A DNA stretch of 64,000 nucleotides from Helianthus annuus. Its lineage: Eukaryota > Streptophyta > Magnoliopsida > Asterales > Asteraceae. Positions 29,457 to 40,459 of the stretch are shown piece by piece. Each line of letters opens with the position of its first letter. Within the stretch, counting starts at the first letter, position 1. The position numbers and the translations under genes were made by a program. The DNA is taken from assembly GCF_002127325.2 (NCBI RefSeq), contig NC_035441.2, positions 47,310,663 to 47,374,662 on the forward strand, given 5' to 3'. The notes beneath the pieces are model-generated. The model ran no database searches. It was not told where the DNA came from and saw only the letters and a list, made by a program, of their open reading frames with translations.

Positions 29457-30103
29457 TTGGTTCTCTAATGTACTTGACTGCTTCAAGAACTGACATCATG
29501 TTTGCCGTATGCTTGTGTGCCATATATCAGGCGAATCTGAAAGAGTCACATATGAAAGCAGTGAAGCATATTCTTCGTTACTTGAAGGGGAAACCTAAAC
29601 TTGGGTTGTGGTATCCAGCTGATAGTGATTTGAGGTTCGTTGCTTACACTGATTCAAACTTTGGAGGATGTAAATCGAACAGAAAGTCTACAACAGGTGG
29701 TTGTCAGTTCTTAGGAGGCAGGATCGTGTCTTGGCAATGCAAGAAGCAATCCTGTGTGTCTACCTCTACGTATGAAGCTGAATATATTGCTGCGGGTAGC
29801 TGTTGCTCTCAGGTTCTCTGGATTCAACAGCAGATGTGCGATTACGGTTTGGATTTCACTCGTACTCCTATTATGATAGATAATAATGCCACTATATCAA
29901 TCACAAACAATCCCGTAAAGCATAGTAGAACTAAACATATTGACATACGTCATCACTTTATATGGGATTGTGCTGAAAAACGACTAATTGAATTACATCG
30001 AGTCGACACAGAAGATAACCTTGCTGATCTTTACACAAAAGCTTTTGATAGAGCTCGCTTTGAACACTTAGTCGAACTCAACGGGATGAGGAATCCTGAA
30101 TAA
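29453..30103 (+). CDS. pol: Element E RT connection and RNase H
   Basis: 216 residues, open to the natural stop. MIGSLMYLTASRTDIMFAV and HILRYLKGKPKLGLW join RT to RNase H; the active-site blocks are AYTDSNFGG, STSTYEAEYIAAGS and MIDNNATISI, with SRTKHIDIRHHF. The first block has Asn at the second D position (DSN versus DSD in D), while the catalytic first Asp remains. It ends NGMRNPE, as D does. Confidence 0.92.
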   Translation: MIGSLMYLTASRTDIMFAVCLCAIYQANLKESHMKAVKHILRYLKGKPKLGLWYPADSDLRFVAYTDSNFGGCKSNRKSTTGGCQFLGGRIVSWQCKKQSCVSTSTYEAEYIAAGSCCSQVLWIQQQMCDYGLDFTRTPIMIDNNATISITNNPVKHSRTKHIDIRHHFIWDCAEKRLIELHRVDTEDNLADLYTKAFDRARFEHLVELNGMRNPE

Positions 30104-31646
30104 CTGGTTTTTCAAAAGAATTTTGTAAATAGTTTACTGCTTTTTTCAAAAATCAAAAATACAAAAACATTGAAAAATCAAAAACATAGAAAAAAATAGA
30201 AAATCAAAATGAGTTATCACTGTGTGAAAAAGAAGAAATAATAGTACATCAGCAAGTTAGACTGTCACACTGAAACTGAATTAAATTGTTTAAGTGTGAT
30301 AGCAGCTTCATCATATGATGTACCATTAGGCAAAAGCATGAAATAATCAACTTACCTATGTGATATAAACCTAAATGCACTGAGTATGAGTGGGGAACAC
30401 ATCAGTGGTGTATGGTTTAATGACCTTAAATCTTGCGTTGATAGATTGCCAAAATCTGAAGTTTTGGGTCTTTATACTGTTATTTCATCCGGGGATATCA
30501 GGGGTGTCCTTCTGCTGCATCTAGATACATGTTGACCTAGACACACCCAGGATATCTTAAAAGAGCTAAAAATGCCAAAACCCTGAAAATGAAAAAGCTC
30601 TCATAGAGAGTCATTCAATAAGTGCAAAATGCACAATTCGTACCAAAAAAGGTATCTGTCTTAGCCCTCGATAAGATATTTTGGTCTCTCTGCTGTACGG
30701 AAGTACTGACCTGTTCACCAATTATCTATCGTTGAAAAAATAAAACGGATGAATTCAGTATACTCACCTACTACGATGAATCTTTGTGCATACCTTGATC
30801 GCGGGGGTACATCCTGAAGTGGGACACGCTCGTACTTCGGTATTCTAAAATTACCTTAACGTATAATACGGTAATGGTACTTGAAAGGTTCATGCATTTT
30901 GTTTAAGAGGACAAACATACTGGTAATCATCTTGAACTGCTTTTCACGAAAAATTAAATAAAGAATTATCTAGTGTGAAACAGTTTGATTTTGCTGATAT
31001 GATCTTCTTACCGGTGATTCTCACAAAAATAGAGTGTTTATTGCTTTTCGTATTTATTTGCTTTCAGAAAATACAAAAATACAAAAATAGTGTCTTTTTC
31101 TGTTTAAAATTCTTAATGTACGGAAAACTGTTATTCTTGGAGGACTTGTTACTGATAGGGGGAGATGGTGTTAGTAAGTGGGTTCAAAATTTTCAAATCA
31201 AGCAGGTTATACGGTGTTTGCTTAAAATTTGTGCGTGTTGGTGACGAATGGAAAGTGCTTAATCTGTTATACAGTTTAACTAATCTCTTGAACAATAATA
31301 ATTTGTTTAACTTGTGTTGAAAAATTCTTATGGTTTCTCGAGATGTTTGTTTTATAGTATACAGAATGAAGCTGTGTGTTGCTGAGAAGTTGCTGTGAAG
31401 ATGAGAGTTTGCTTGGATGCATGGTAGAACCTCCTTTCTACATTGCAGACAGAGTTGGAGAGTTGAAGTGCTATACAAATGCTGAACTGGAGTTTACTCA
31501 AGTGCTAATGTTTTGAAGATTTGGTGATTGGATGCATCAGCTTAGGGGGAGTTTGTTGCTGACAGAAGCTGTTAAAGCTGAAGCTATCCAAAGACCAAAA
31601 GACTGTGAGATTCTGAAGACTGAAGTTACCTTTGCGAGCTATTGTC
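30104..31646 (+). other. Element E 3' untranslated region
   Basis: 1.54 kb matching D's 3' region. An A-rich stretch (30140-30215) of AAAAATCAAAAACAT-type words follows RH. Purine tracts GATAGGGGGAGATGG (about 31154) and CTTAGGGGGAGTTTGTTG (31541-31556) resemble the true PPT. I see no conserved ORF, so no env-like gene. Confidence 0.7.
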
Positions 31647-31655
31647 AAGGGGAAG
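31647..31655 (+). other. Element E polypurine tract
   Basis: AAGGGGAAG three bases before the 3' LTR; D has AAGGGGGAG. Confidence 0.8.
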
Positions 31656-31657
31656 TT

Positions 31658-32120
31658 TGTTGGTGCATGTTTGTGACAACAGCTTAGATTTAGTCTTTGG
31701 ATATCTTGTAACTAGTAAAACGATAAACAGTTAGCGGGTTTAGCTTTGTAATAGTTTGTAATAGTGAATTAAGAGTGATTGGGCCAAACCAAACCCACAT
31801 ATGGGGAGGGTTTGCGAAATGGGCCTTGCCCAAGACCTAGCCCATATGCAAAGCTTTGTCCTATATAAACAAAGCTTAGCATTAGGGTTGAGGTTAATCT
31901 TCTAATCACCTTAATCACTTGGAGAGAATTCGTGAAAGACAAAGGCTTGGACGAATTAGGATCTTGATTGATTGTAATCATTACGAAGATAATCAATAAA
32001 GATCAGGTTTAAAGTGATTCTTGTTCTACATGTTTTTCTGTGAAATCTGATCTAGGGGATTCCGCACTCTAGGTTGGATCGACGATTCTGTTACGATCCG
32101 CACGGATTAGGGGACCTACA
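31658..32120 (+). repeat. Element E 3' LTR
   Basis: 463 bp, TGTTGGTGCATG...CCTACA, followed by CCTCG (32121-32125), the right target duplication. TATA at 31862-31869. Differences from the 5' copy are mostly C/T or G/A transitions, as expected after cytosine methylation. Confidence 0.92.
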
Positions 32121-32966
32121 CCTCGTCCAAGCAGATGATCAACCAAGGAGGGGACACCACTGTCCTTATACCTCTGTCATGGAAAGGACCATTGCGGTGG
32201 TCCACGCGCTAACACTCATTATTGTTACACGCGAATGGGCACGATGATTAAACGAAATAGGAATAAGGAGAATTCCTGGTAGTTGGAGGGGCACCTTCAA
32301 GATGAATACTTCATCTTCCTTGTCTGGTCAAGTGTGTCATCAATCTTGCTTCACAAAAGCCGCAGGGACCTTGTCCCGCTGATTAAGAAGTTGTCCAAGG
32401 TTGCTGCCTCTGCCTCGCCATCACTACTGTAGTCAGGCACCTTCACGATCGAGAGGGAAGAGCAGCCATCTCTTACGGAATTAAGCTCAGAATCTCGTTT
32501 GGTAATCACTCCAGCCATGAGTTTTGCAATGAACGCGAGGCCGATAGCTTCATCGTTCGAGTAAGAATAATAATAGGATTCGGAGTCGAAGGTATCTTAT
32601 TCACGTCAATAATTATTCCGTACACTTATTCGTATGTATATATCAATAAATAAGTACGTTACTTAGCATAAATAGGCAATTCAATGCATCATATCACATA
32701 TAACTCTCGTTTATCCTTTGGGGGGGTCATTTTGTCTTTGGCAAGTGTAACTCATGTACACTATGCCTTAGTTGGCACCTTATTTTGGGGTATTCTCCTC
32801 CTTACTAATGTCCTTGCCTTGTCTCTTCTTTGAAAAATGTTTGACTCATGGATCTTGACGCTTACGTGAATGCAATGAAAAACCTTTTTGTAAAAATGTT
32901 TCTGTGAGAGAATTCTAGTGATTGTAGTCTAGACTCGAGAAGGAATCCTAGTTCACTACAATCGAA
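32121..32966 (-). other. Element C leader, PBS-proximal part
   Basis: About 845 bp of C's leader on the far side of E. No ORF, array or conserved motif is visible. With 21825-22430 it makes a leader of about 1.45 kb. Confidence 0.6.
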
Positions 32967-32978
32967 GCTCTGATACCA
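32967..32978 (-). other. Element C primer binding site
   Basis: Reverse complement TGGTATCAGAGC, three bases (spacer GTT in element sense) from the LTR end TGTGACA. The 3-bp spacer matches G and differs from the 2-bp spacer of the Copia elements. Confidence 0.9.
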
Positions 32979-33434
32979 AACTGTCACACCCTGACTTTTG
33001 CAGAAGCGTATGATGTGTGACTGGTTTAATATCATTGCATTCAATCATAATAAACAACTACATGGTCAAAATGATGTTCATCCATTCATAAAATTTGAGT
33101 ATTATAAACACCGGGTATTTAAGTTTTAAAACATAACCTTCGACTAGGTTACAAACCAACAAAAGTGGATGACATCTAAACTTGAAGTCTACTTCTAGAA
33201 ACAACACCCGCGCCCAAGATCCAACCTGTCACCTGAAATACATGTAACTTTGGAAAACATCAACAAAAGTTGAGCGAGTTCATGCGTTTTGTTTCAGTAC
33301 TTGTAAACCTTTGAGAGACTCCTTTGAAAACAGGTATGAAAAGCGTGTATGAACATACCAAATAAATGTTTTACAAGGACAATAAGGCATGTGAGGACAT
33401 AGGGAGCACTCAAAATGAGTAGGCTTTTACCCTT

Positions 33435-33531
33435 GTCGATTTCCCTCGACTATGTCGAATTTCCCTTCGACTATGTCAATTTACCTTGACTATGTCAATT
33501 TCCCATGACTATGTCGATTTCCCTCGACTGG
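33435..33531. repeat. Five-unit tandem repeat in element C LTR
   Basis: Units of 19-21 bp of the form GTCGATTTCCCTCGACTAT. Two units contain the inverted words TCGA...TCGA, so each can form a small hairpin. Confidence 0.8.
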
Positions 33532-34539
33532 GACACCGAAGCACTCAAGTGATCACATGAGGACCATGAGTGGGGCTCGGCCTTACCCGTTAGATCTAAC
33601 CTCCGTCGCTAATTAAGAATTAATGGCATTTCAATATTAAGTCTATGCTCACAAGATCTAATAGTGCATTTCATACCGTTTAAGCATTCGTAACATGTAT
33701 TCCACCCCCGAGAGTTATAAAACCAAAAACAGTTAAGAGAAAAGGGGGAGCATGAACTCACTGTTTTGCGTCTTCGATACTCGTAACTCAAATCTCCTCA
33801 GCAAACACGACTTCCTACAATGTACTAGGGTCTATAAGACGAGCGGGCCGTGCCTTGCCTTAGTATTTATGTTTTTGAGTTACGTTTCTTTTAATTTTAT
33901 CCCAAGTTAAAATTACTTGTTAAAATAATAATTATTTTAACTTTGAATTATATTTAATTTTGGAATAATTGTTAAGCAATATTTTGTAACAATACTTCTC
34001 AAGTATTTTTTTTCGTATTTCCTTCCCAAGGATGGGAGTATTTCATACATGTATTTTCGTATTCTTGTATTTGTAGTTCCGAAATAATATATTTTCAAGT
34101 CTCACTTAAAAAATATATATAAACTTATTTTGTCCAAAAATTATGTATTTCAAGAAAATATATATTTTTCTCAAAAATCATATATCCTCTAAATATTCTA
34201 GAAAATATATTTTTACTTCCAAAATAATATATTTTCTCTTTTTCGAAAATACAATATTACTCTTATAATATTTTCAAAAATCATATTTTCATTTCTTGTA
34301 TCCAAAATAATATTTACCAAAAACATATTCATAGCGGTATATTCCGGAATATTTTGTAAGTTACGTTCTTGCATTCGATTTCCCAATATTAAGTGGGTAA
34401 CTTATATATGTATTCCTTGAGATGATTGGTATTATTTTGGATTGTAAATTCTTGGCATTTTGTTAAGTTATATTACTTTAAATCCTAAAATAATATAACT
34501 AATGCACAAAGTATACAATTATTCACACAAGTGTCTTTA

Positions 34540-34545
<6 letters not shown>

Positions 34546-34579
<34 letters not shown>
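34546..34579. repeat. (TA)n microsatellite in element C LTR
   Basis: About 17 uninterrupted TA units in an AT-rich setting. Confidence 0.9.
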
Positions 34580-34581
<2 letters not shown>

Positions 34582-36702
34582 CAAATATATATTTACCCAT
34601 TTTTATTTATAAAAAACCAACCTCCAATACTTGTATTTTTGTAACAAATTCTATGGCAAAGTTTATATTGAAAACCATGGTTAAAACACACATGTAAATA
34701 TTTGTTTAGAAAGTATTTTTCTAAGTGTTTATGTTTTTAGAAAATTTTGCTATAGTTTCCCCTGAAAATGGAGGTGTCCATGCTATCAAAGCATATCATT
34801 TTCTTTTCAAAATCATCACAAACAACCAACAATCATTCTACACTTACCGAGTGCCAAAACAAAGCTATCTACATATTAATCATGAACTTGAATTTTCATA
34901 AAAACTCGTAGTAACTTGGTAGTGTGTTTAGTAGGTTTAGTTACCCTTTAAAGTGTGTTCACTTCTTTAAAAATCTCATTCTTAAAGGATTTAGGTGTTT
35001 ACAACTTACTAGATGATTTTTCCAAAAATCATTTTTTTGTATTTTTCTTGTAAACAATGTATGCTTATACTTGTTTCAACACTAGAAACATGAATAGTCC
35101 TTTTAAAACAATGTTCATGTAAATCTTTGTGATTTAACTTGGTTTCTTTGGAAAACTATTTTAGAAATCATCCACTTACAAGACTTGTATTTTATTTAGA
35201 TCATCATCATAGGAAAATAACTTTTATTATTCAAGTTCATGAAAGACATAAAGCATGGTGATCTTGGTTTTTCACAAGATCACCACCTTAACTTACTAGA
35301 TCATGTGTTTAATCATAATCAAGTAGGTTTCTTATGATGTCTAACATTACTAACATAAATCATCATTCATCAAGAAGTAAATAAACACAAATCAACATGA
35401 TTTCATATGTAAATGAGCTTATGTTAGAGATTTATGATTATGCCTTAGTGTTCATCAAGATTATCAATGTTCATTATCTTTTATTCACCAAAATATGAAG
35501 TAATCAAGGGTTATGAGGTCCTTACTACTAGCACAAGGCTAGGGAAGAACACAAGAGGTTGAAGATGACAAATGTGGAGGATAATAGCAAATGATGAAGG
35601 TCCCTTAAGATCTAAAACCACCAAGCTTGCTTAAACACCTTCTTTTCACCTTAGGATGAACGTGGAAAGTATGGAAGTGAGTTGAAGATGGTGGTGGGGT
35701 TGGTGCTTGTTCTCGGCCGAATGGGAGGAAGAGAGGAGGGAGATGAGGTGTGTGTTTGTGTGAGGGAGAGATATGAGGATCAAGTCTTCTTATAACCATC
35801 TTGTAGCTTGGTCCATTGGGTCTTGTGTTTCTACAGTACACTACATGATCTTCTAACAATCTTAGAGAATCCAAGCAAGATCATGGAAGATCATGAGAGA
35901 TCTATGGTGGGGCCACACCTTAGGTGACCGTTCACAAATATGGGGGGGGGGTCTAAGTGTAAGTTTAAATGGTAAGTAAGATTAATTAGTGAGATTTCAA
36001 GTGTAATAGTTTAGGTGTTATGCATATCATGTGTTATATAGTGTGTTAGGGTTATCGGTGATCATAACGAGCTCAGAAATAATAAAATAATGTTTCTAGT
36101 ATAATTTTGATGTTTCGGGTATTGTCCGGTTGTTCGGTTAGATACCGGTTCATTAAAGTGTCAAACTATACCGTTTAGTGATCTTTATGTACCCTTTTGT
36201 GATCCTTTTAATTCCCGACACTTAGGAAAGCATTCAGGACCATTTAGTCATATTTTTACATGATACAAACTTGTTAAAATGCTGATTTTTGCTGAATTAT
36301 GCAGAATTCTGCACTTTGGGTGAGTTTTAGGCACTTCTCGGCACTTAAACTATCACTTAGGAATGCAGTTTTGTGGTCCTTACTTCCCTACACACTATAC
36401 TAGTGTTAAACTTGGTTTCTGGCTCATACTGGGTCTCAAAACATTGTCTGTCTATGTACTGAACTCCCGTCAGTGCTTTTAGTTTGTCTGATAATGATGC
36501 CAATTCTGTTCTGTGCATTATTAGAACTATATCATGTTGCATGTAGTAATGATAAAAGTTTTGCAACATGAAATGCCATTATATGTATATAACAGTAATC
36601 AGAAATTCATTTGTCTTGTAAACTAGATCATGCGCAGTTATTAAAGCACATATTACTGTTCAATTGGTGTACGGAATGTACGGAAAAGTGACAGTTGTCA
36701 CA

Positions 36703-37023
36703 GCTACAATGTAACAGGCCAGCATATATGTTATTTGGTAAAGCCGAGGCCATAATACCAAAAGCCTTTGCATCTAATTCAATTTTTTGAAAATCCTGTT
36801 CTGAGTAATTTTTAAGGCTTTTAGGTACGTGGACCTCGGGATCTTCTGTGCTTGGCACCGTTGGAACATGAGGTCTAAAGATGACAGACTTCCAGCAACC
36901 AGTGTTTTGTTGTGCTAACACATGGCCCATCTTACGTTGCTAGATATTGTATTCAGATCTGACAAGCATAGCTGGCTTGTAGAGTGTTTCGGTGTTGTGA
37001 GGTTCCTGTAATTGTGAAGACAT
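36703..37023 (-). pseudogene. gag: Element F gag, N-terminal fragment
   Basis: Starts MSSQLQEPHNTETLYKPAML at 37023 (20 residues), then a stop near 36940 and a restart. Further on comes VPKSLKNYSEQDFQKIELDA, then GIMASALPNNIYAGLLHC, the start of the UBN2-like capsid region of Copia Gag (ALP...Y plus a following Cys). The last codons run into element C. A TSD-derived Ser codon marks the junction at 36703-36707. Confidence 0.75.
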
Positions 37024-37175
37024 CTTGGTTGTTTTACAAAAGTTTTTGAGTAATCAACTTTGAACTTGATTACACTTGTACTTTGTTTTCATCAAATACG
37101 AACAACTTAGTATCAATGAAATTGAGCTGAACTTTTATGTCAAATTGATTGTTAGATCGAATTTGACTGTCATAT

Positions 37176-37187
37176 GCTCTGATACCA
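37176..37187 (-). other. Element F primer binding site
   Basis: Reverse complement TGGTATCAGAGC, two bases from the LTR end. The leader between 37024 and 37175 has no motif array. Confidence 0.9.
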
Positions 37188-37189
37188 AT

Positions 37190-37945
37190 TGTTAGGATCT
37201 AAGTTTGACTTGATTGTGTTGTTTTATTTAAGTTGGTAAATGAAAGAAGATAATACACAGAATAACTGCAGCGGAAATGAATGTAAAACTTTATAACACA
37301 ATCAAGGAAAGATAGTTTTCATCATACATGCTTTCATTAGTCAAAAGATTGAACAAATTACAAAGTTTCAACTTATGCATGCATGAACACTAACCCCACT
37401 CAGCCTGAGCTCACAATAGTTGTTCGTACAAGATGAGTGTGTGTGCAAGAGCTGAATAGAACAGTACAAGCACTGTCTATTTATATACAAATCAAACCAC
37501 TGTGGCATCTAAACTGACGTCACCTAGACAGTGACATCTAATAGCTATAACAACCTCTAAACAGTGATGCTACATAAACACTGTTACATTAATAAACAAA
37601 CTATACTAAGCACTGATGAGGCAATCCACTGATGATGCTTTAAACACTGATGAGTCTGAGCAGTGCTTTCCTCTGAGGTTGATCAGGCCTTTGATTCCAA
37701 CAGTACTTTGTCTTCAGCAGCACTTTGACAATAGCAGTTGATTGGTCTTCAACAGTCTTTACAATCAACGGGGCTTTGGTATAACAGTCTTTACAAAGCA
37801 ACAGTCTTTTGATTCATCAGTTGTTAAGTGCCACTGCCATTGGAGGGAATTAGGTTCAGACACTGCTTATTGGTCATCATCTGTTGAGAACCAGTTTTGG
37901 CTTTTCAATCATCTGTTTTTCAAGGAAGGATCACATGAGCCAACA
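37190..37945 (-). repeat. Element F 5' LTR
   Basis: 756 bp, TGTTGGCTCATGTG...GATCCTAACA in element sense. The TATA sequence lies at 37478-37487, which leaves a U3 of about 460 bp filled with CACTG/CAGTG words (about 14 between 37470 and 37875, often as CACTGATGA or AACAGTCTTTAC). Confidence 0.8.
37478..37487 (-). promoter_or_regulatory. TATA box in element F LTR
   Basis: TATATAAATA on the minus strand, between the CACTG-rich U3 and the R-U5 part. Confidence 0.65.
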
Positions 37946-38361
37946 ATAGTGAGTTGTAAAGCTCGAACACGTTTAGGTTTCGTTTCCTTTCGACTAAGGG
38001 CATCAGCTACAACATTAGCCTTGCCTGGGTGATACTTAATGGCACAGTCATAGTCGTTTAAGAGTTCCACCCAACGACGCTGCCGCATATTCAACTCTTT
38101 CTGGTCAAAGATGTGCTAGAGGCTCTTGTGGTCAGTTTAAATAGTGCATTTAGTACCATACAAGTAATGTCTCCAGATTTTGAGTGCAAAGACCACGGCT
38201 CCTAACTCTAAGTCGTGAGTCGTGTAGTTCTTCTCATGAAACTTCAACCGTCGAGAGGCGTAAGCTATCACTTTCTCACGTTGCATTAGCACACAACCGA
38301 GACCCTGAATAGAAGCATCACAGTACACCACGAAATCATCTGTACCATCGGGTAAGGACAA
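37946..38361 (-). pseudogene. pol: Element G RNase H
   Basis: Open from 38361 to 38137 with [51 protein letters not shown] and HYLYG: the Gypsy RNase H with its first Asp (YCDAS) and Glu (DLELGA) present. A stop sits where TDHKSL begins; the frame then continues [31 protein letters not shown], the RH C-terminus, and stops in F's LTR at 37945. Blocks are cited in part. Confidence 0.85.
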
Positions 38362-38711
38362 TATTGGTGCGCTGCAAAGTTTTGTTTTAGAAGCTGAAAG
38401 ATACTATCCTGTTTTGCTCCCCACGAATATACGATACCTTTCTGTGTTAATGAGGTAAGAGGCTATGCGATCTTCGAGAATCCTTCAATGAATCTACGAT
38501 AGTATCCTGCAAGACCAAGAAATTGTCGCACCTCCAAAGGAGTCTTCGGTGCCACCCAATTCTTGATGGAATCGATTTTTGCTGGATCTACGTGTATTTC
38601 CAACTCGTTGACTATGTGACCAAGAAAGTGTACTTCCCGAATCCAGAAATCACACTTGGAGAATTTTGCGTAAAGCTGCTCCTTCCTCGGAAGTTCCAAG
38701 ATAAGACGCAA
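38362..38711 (-). pseudogene. pol: Element G reverse transcriptase, C-terminal part
   Basis: Open 38711-38463: [35 protein letters not shown] and [22 protein letters not shown], the thumb and connection of Gypsy RT, then a stop and degenerate sequence to RNase H. It overlaps 38612-39415 in another frame, so an indel lies at about 38700. Confidence 0.85.
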
Positions 38712-39415
38712 GTACCGCTCGTGGTCCTATTGCTCTTAGAGTAGATCAGGATGTCATCAATAAACACAATCACAAAGTCGTCAAGATATGGTTTGCAGAC
38801 ACGGTTCATGTGATCCATGAAAATCGCTAATGCGTTGGTTAACCCGAATGGCATGACTAGAAACTCGTAATGGCCGTACCGCATTCGAAAAGCTATTTTA
38901 GGAACATCCTCCTCTCGGACTCTCATCTGGTGGTAGCCCAATCTCAAGTCGATTTTTGAATAGAAGCTTGACCCTTGCAGCTGGTCAAACAGATTGTTGA
39001 TGTGAGGTAGAGGATAACGGTTCTTGACCGTCACCTTGTTGAGTTCGCGGTAATAGATACACATACGATAAGACCCATCTTTCTTCTTCACAAATAGGAC
39101 TGGGGCTCCCCACGACGAAGAGCTAGGTCGGATAAAACCTCTATCCAACAGTTCCTGAAGTAGATTCGACAGTTCTTGCAACTCTCTTGGGGCAACACGA
39201 TAGGGGGCATGAGCAATCGGAGCTGCTTCTAGTGTAAGATCAATCTGAAACTCCACCTGATGGTGTGGAGGTAGTCCTGGAAGTTCTTCGGGAAACACAT
39301 AGGAAAAGTCACGTACAACCGGTAGATCTTCAATCTTCTTTTCCTCAGGTTGAGTATCAGTAACAAGCGCTAGAATAGCAGGATAGCCCTTCCGTAAGCA
39401 CTTCTGGTCTTTCAT
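38612..39415 (-). CDS. pol: Element G reverse transcriptase, main part
   Basis: 267 residues. PR-RT linker [21 protein letters not shown], then [69 protein letters not shown] and [15 protein letters not shown]. The FIDD box and the first Asp (KIDLR) are intact; [10 protein letters not shown] has Tyr for the usual Asp. The last 40 residues are out of frame. Confidence 0.9.
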   Translation of the reverse strand: MKDQKCLRKGYPAILALVTDTQPEEKKIEDLPVVRDFSYVFPEELPGLPPHHQVEFQIDLTLEAAPIAHAPYRVAPRELQELSNLLQELLDRGFIRPSSSSWGAPVLFVKKKDGSYRMCIYYRELNKVTVKNRYPLPHINNLFDQLQGSSFYSKIDLRLGYHQMRVREEDVPKIAFRMRYGHYEFLVMPFGLTNALAIFMDHMNRVCKPYLDDFVIVFIDDILIYSKSNRTTSGTCVLSWNFRGRSSFTQNSPSVISGFGKYTFLVT

Positions 39416-39466
39416 AGCCGAAATGATGCCAACGGTCGCACCACTTCGATGACCTTGAATCCCTGC

Positions 39467-40459
39467 TTAGTGTTTGGACAGCCAGTCCATACCAACGACT
39501 ACATCGAAGCTACCAAGAGTGATAGAAAGAAGGTCAATGTCGAACACTTTACCTAATAAATCAACTTTACACCCAATGTGAACATGAGACGCTTTAATTG
39601 ACTTGCCATCAGCCAGCTCTACAACATGTTTGGTTTCGAGAGGTGTTGGAGTTAACCCTAACAGTCTACTGAATCTCAAGGACAAGTAACTCCAGTAGGC
39701 ACCAGAGTTGAATAATACAGAGCCGAAAAGATTGTTTACAGAAAACGTACCGATCACGACGTTACCATCATTCCTGGTATCACCAGCACCAATGGTAAAT
39801 GCTCTCCCACGAGCACCATTTCCACCATTATTTCCGTTGTTGTTGTTCCCAGCATTGTTGTTGTTGTTGTTATTATTCCCAACATTGTGGTTAGCATTCT
39901 GATTCAATTGTGGGAAATCTCTCTTGATATGGCCCTCGCTTACACACTGAAAACATCCCCTCCAGTTACCTTGATTTTGCTGGGGTTGCTTCCTTTGTTG
40001 CTGCTGCGGCTGTTGTTGTTGTGGTGGTTGCTGCTGCTGGTGGTATTGTTGTTGTTGTTGTTTTCGGAACGGAGCCCTGCAATCCTTTGCCAAGTTACCC
40101 ACTTTATCACACCTATAATAGGCTCGGGTACACAGCCCGTAGTGGTGGTAATTGCACTTGTTGCACTTTGGCTGTTTGCCCACGTAAGAGATTTGGTTCT
40201 GGTTGTTGTTCTGGTTTTGATTGGTAGAGGAAGACTGGTTGAAACTGTGATTGCTGTTGTTATCAGACTTCTTCTGCTGCTGGTTTGAGTTGGACGCCTT
40301 GTCCGAATCGTTCCACTTCTGTTTGTTGTCAGTATCAGGGGTCGTAGTAGTAGCACCACGTGCTGGAAACGAGTCACGCTCAACTTCATAGTCGGTAATC
40401 TTGTGTGCTAGTCGAATGATTCGGGGTAGGTTATCAAGGTTTGCTGAAGTAACCATCAC
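39467..40459 (-). CDS. gag: Element G gag C-terminus and protease
   Basis: 330 residues. Two knuckles: CTRAYYRCDKVGNLAKDC, degenerate, with Asn in place of His, and C-FQ-C-VSEG-H-IKRD-F, with Phe for the last Cys. Between and after them lie polyGln (QQQQQ around residues 134-165) and polyAsn runs. The protease site reads LFNSGAYWSYLS where Asp-Ser-Gly is expected, so the catalytic Asp is Asn; GSFDVVVGMDWLS follows. Normal order for Gypsy gag-PR. Confidence 0.88.
   Translation of the reverse strand: MMVTSANLDNLPRIIRLAHKITDYEVERDSFPARGATTTTPDTDNKQKWNDSDKASNSNQQQKKSDNNSNHSFNQSSSTNQNQNNNQNQISYVGKQPKCNKCNYHHYGLCTRAYYRCDKVGNLAKDCRAPFRKQQQQQYHQQQQPPQQQQPQQQQRKQPQQNQGNWRGCFQCVSEGHIKRDFPQLNQNANHNVGNNNNNNNNAGNNNNGNNGGNGARGRAFTIGAGDTRNDGNVVIGTFSVNNLFGSVLFNSGAYWSYLSLRFSRLLGLTPTPLETKHVVELADGKSIKASHVHIGCKVDLLGKVFDIDLLSITLGSFDVVVGMDWLSKH

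Larger units (their letters stand above)
22431..32120 (+). mobile_element. Element E: complete-length Ty1/Copia retrotransposon, sister of D
   Basis: 9.7 kb: LTRs 22431-22895 and 31658-32120, PBS 22898-22909, array leader, gag 23705-26758, pol 26759-30103, 3' UTR, PPT 31647-31655. Flanks are CCCCG and CCTCG, a target duplication with one mismatch. The LTRs differ by about eleven substitutions and two indels (about 97.5% identical). Apart from the shared gag-pol UAA it has four premature stops and two 1-bp indels, so it is probably dead but recent. It is the only plus-strand element in the window. Confidence 0.93.
7792..36702 (-). mobile_element. Element C: long-LTR Ty3/Gypsy retrotransposon, carrying D and E, nested in F
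   Basis: Minus-strand chromovirus-like element. The 5' LTR is 32982-36702, PBS 32967-32978, leader 32126-32966 plus 21825-22430 (split by E), gag at 20844-21824, broken PR-RT-IN at 18570-20887, IN tail at 8091-8270 (split off by D), PPT at 8076-8090, and 3' LTR 7792-8075, cut by B. It interrupts the gag of F at 36702/36703, so the expected target duplication is GCTAC. RNase H and most of IN are deleted. The two LTRs differ at about 12 of 284 aligned positions (my count), about 4%. Confidence 0.85.
32982..36702 (-). repeat. Element C 5' LTR, 3.7 kb
   Basis: Runs from TGTGACAACTG (36702) to GGGTGTGACA (32982) in element sense. The first 284 bp match the 3' LTR fragment at 7792-8075. It holds a five-unit tandem repeat (33435-33531), a (TA)n run (34546-34579), and a strongly AT-rich part (33880-34620) with many ATATATTTTC words. 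Short ORFs inside (33609, 35605, 36357) show no domain. A further insertion inside it cannot be excluded. Confidence 0.75.
36703..37945 (-). mobile_element. Element F: 5' end of a Ty1/Copia retrotransposon, nested in G
   Basis: LTR 37190-37945, PBS 37176-37187, short leader and gag N-terminus cut by element C at 36703. The LTR start interrupts the reading frame of G right after VRALQLTI, so F inserted into G. The expected target duplication is ATAGT (37946-37950). No other part of F is in the window. Confidence 0.8.

Noticed and set aside
30975..31478. Possible env-like or accessory ORF in E's 3' UTR
   Set aside because: Short and hydrophobic, and not open in the matching stretch of D.
35605..35874. 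89-residue Pro/His-rich frame in C's LTR
   Set aside because: No domain, low-complexity composition, and no second LTR copy in the window to test conservation.
37190..37945. Independent host gene near 37742-38032
   Set aside because: The frame runs through F's LTR into antisense RNase H of G; no single gene could span that junction.
39708..40288. Hydrophobic Leu/Val-rich plus-strand frames that look like membrane proteins
   Set aside because: They are the antisense of polyGln and polyAsn codons in G's gag.
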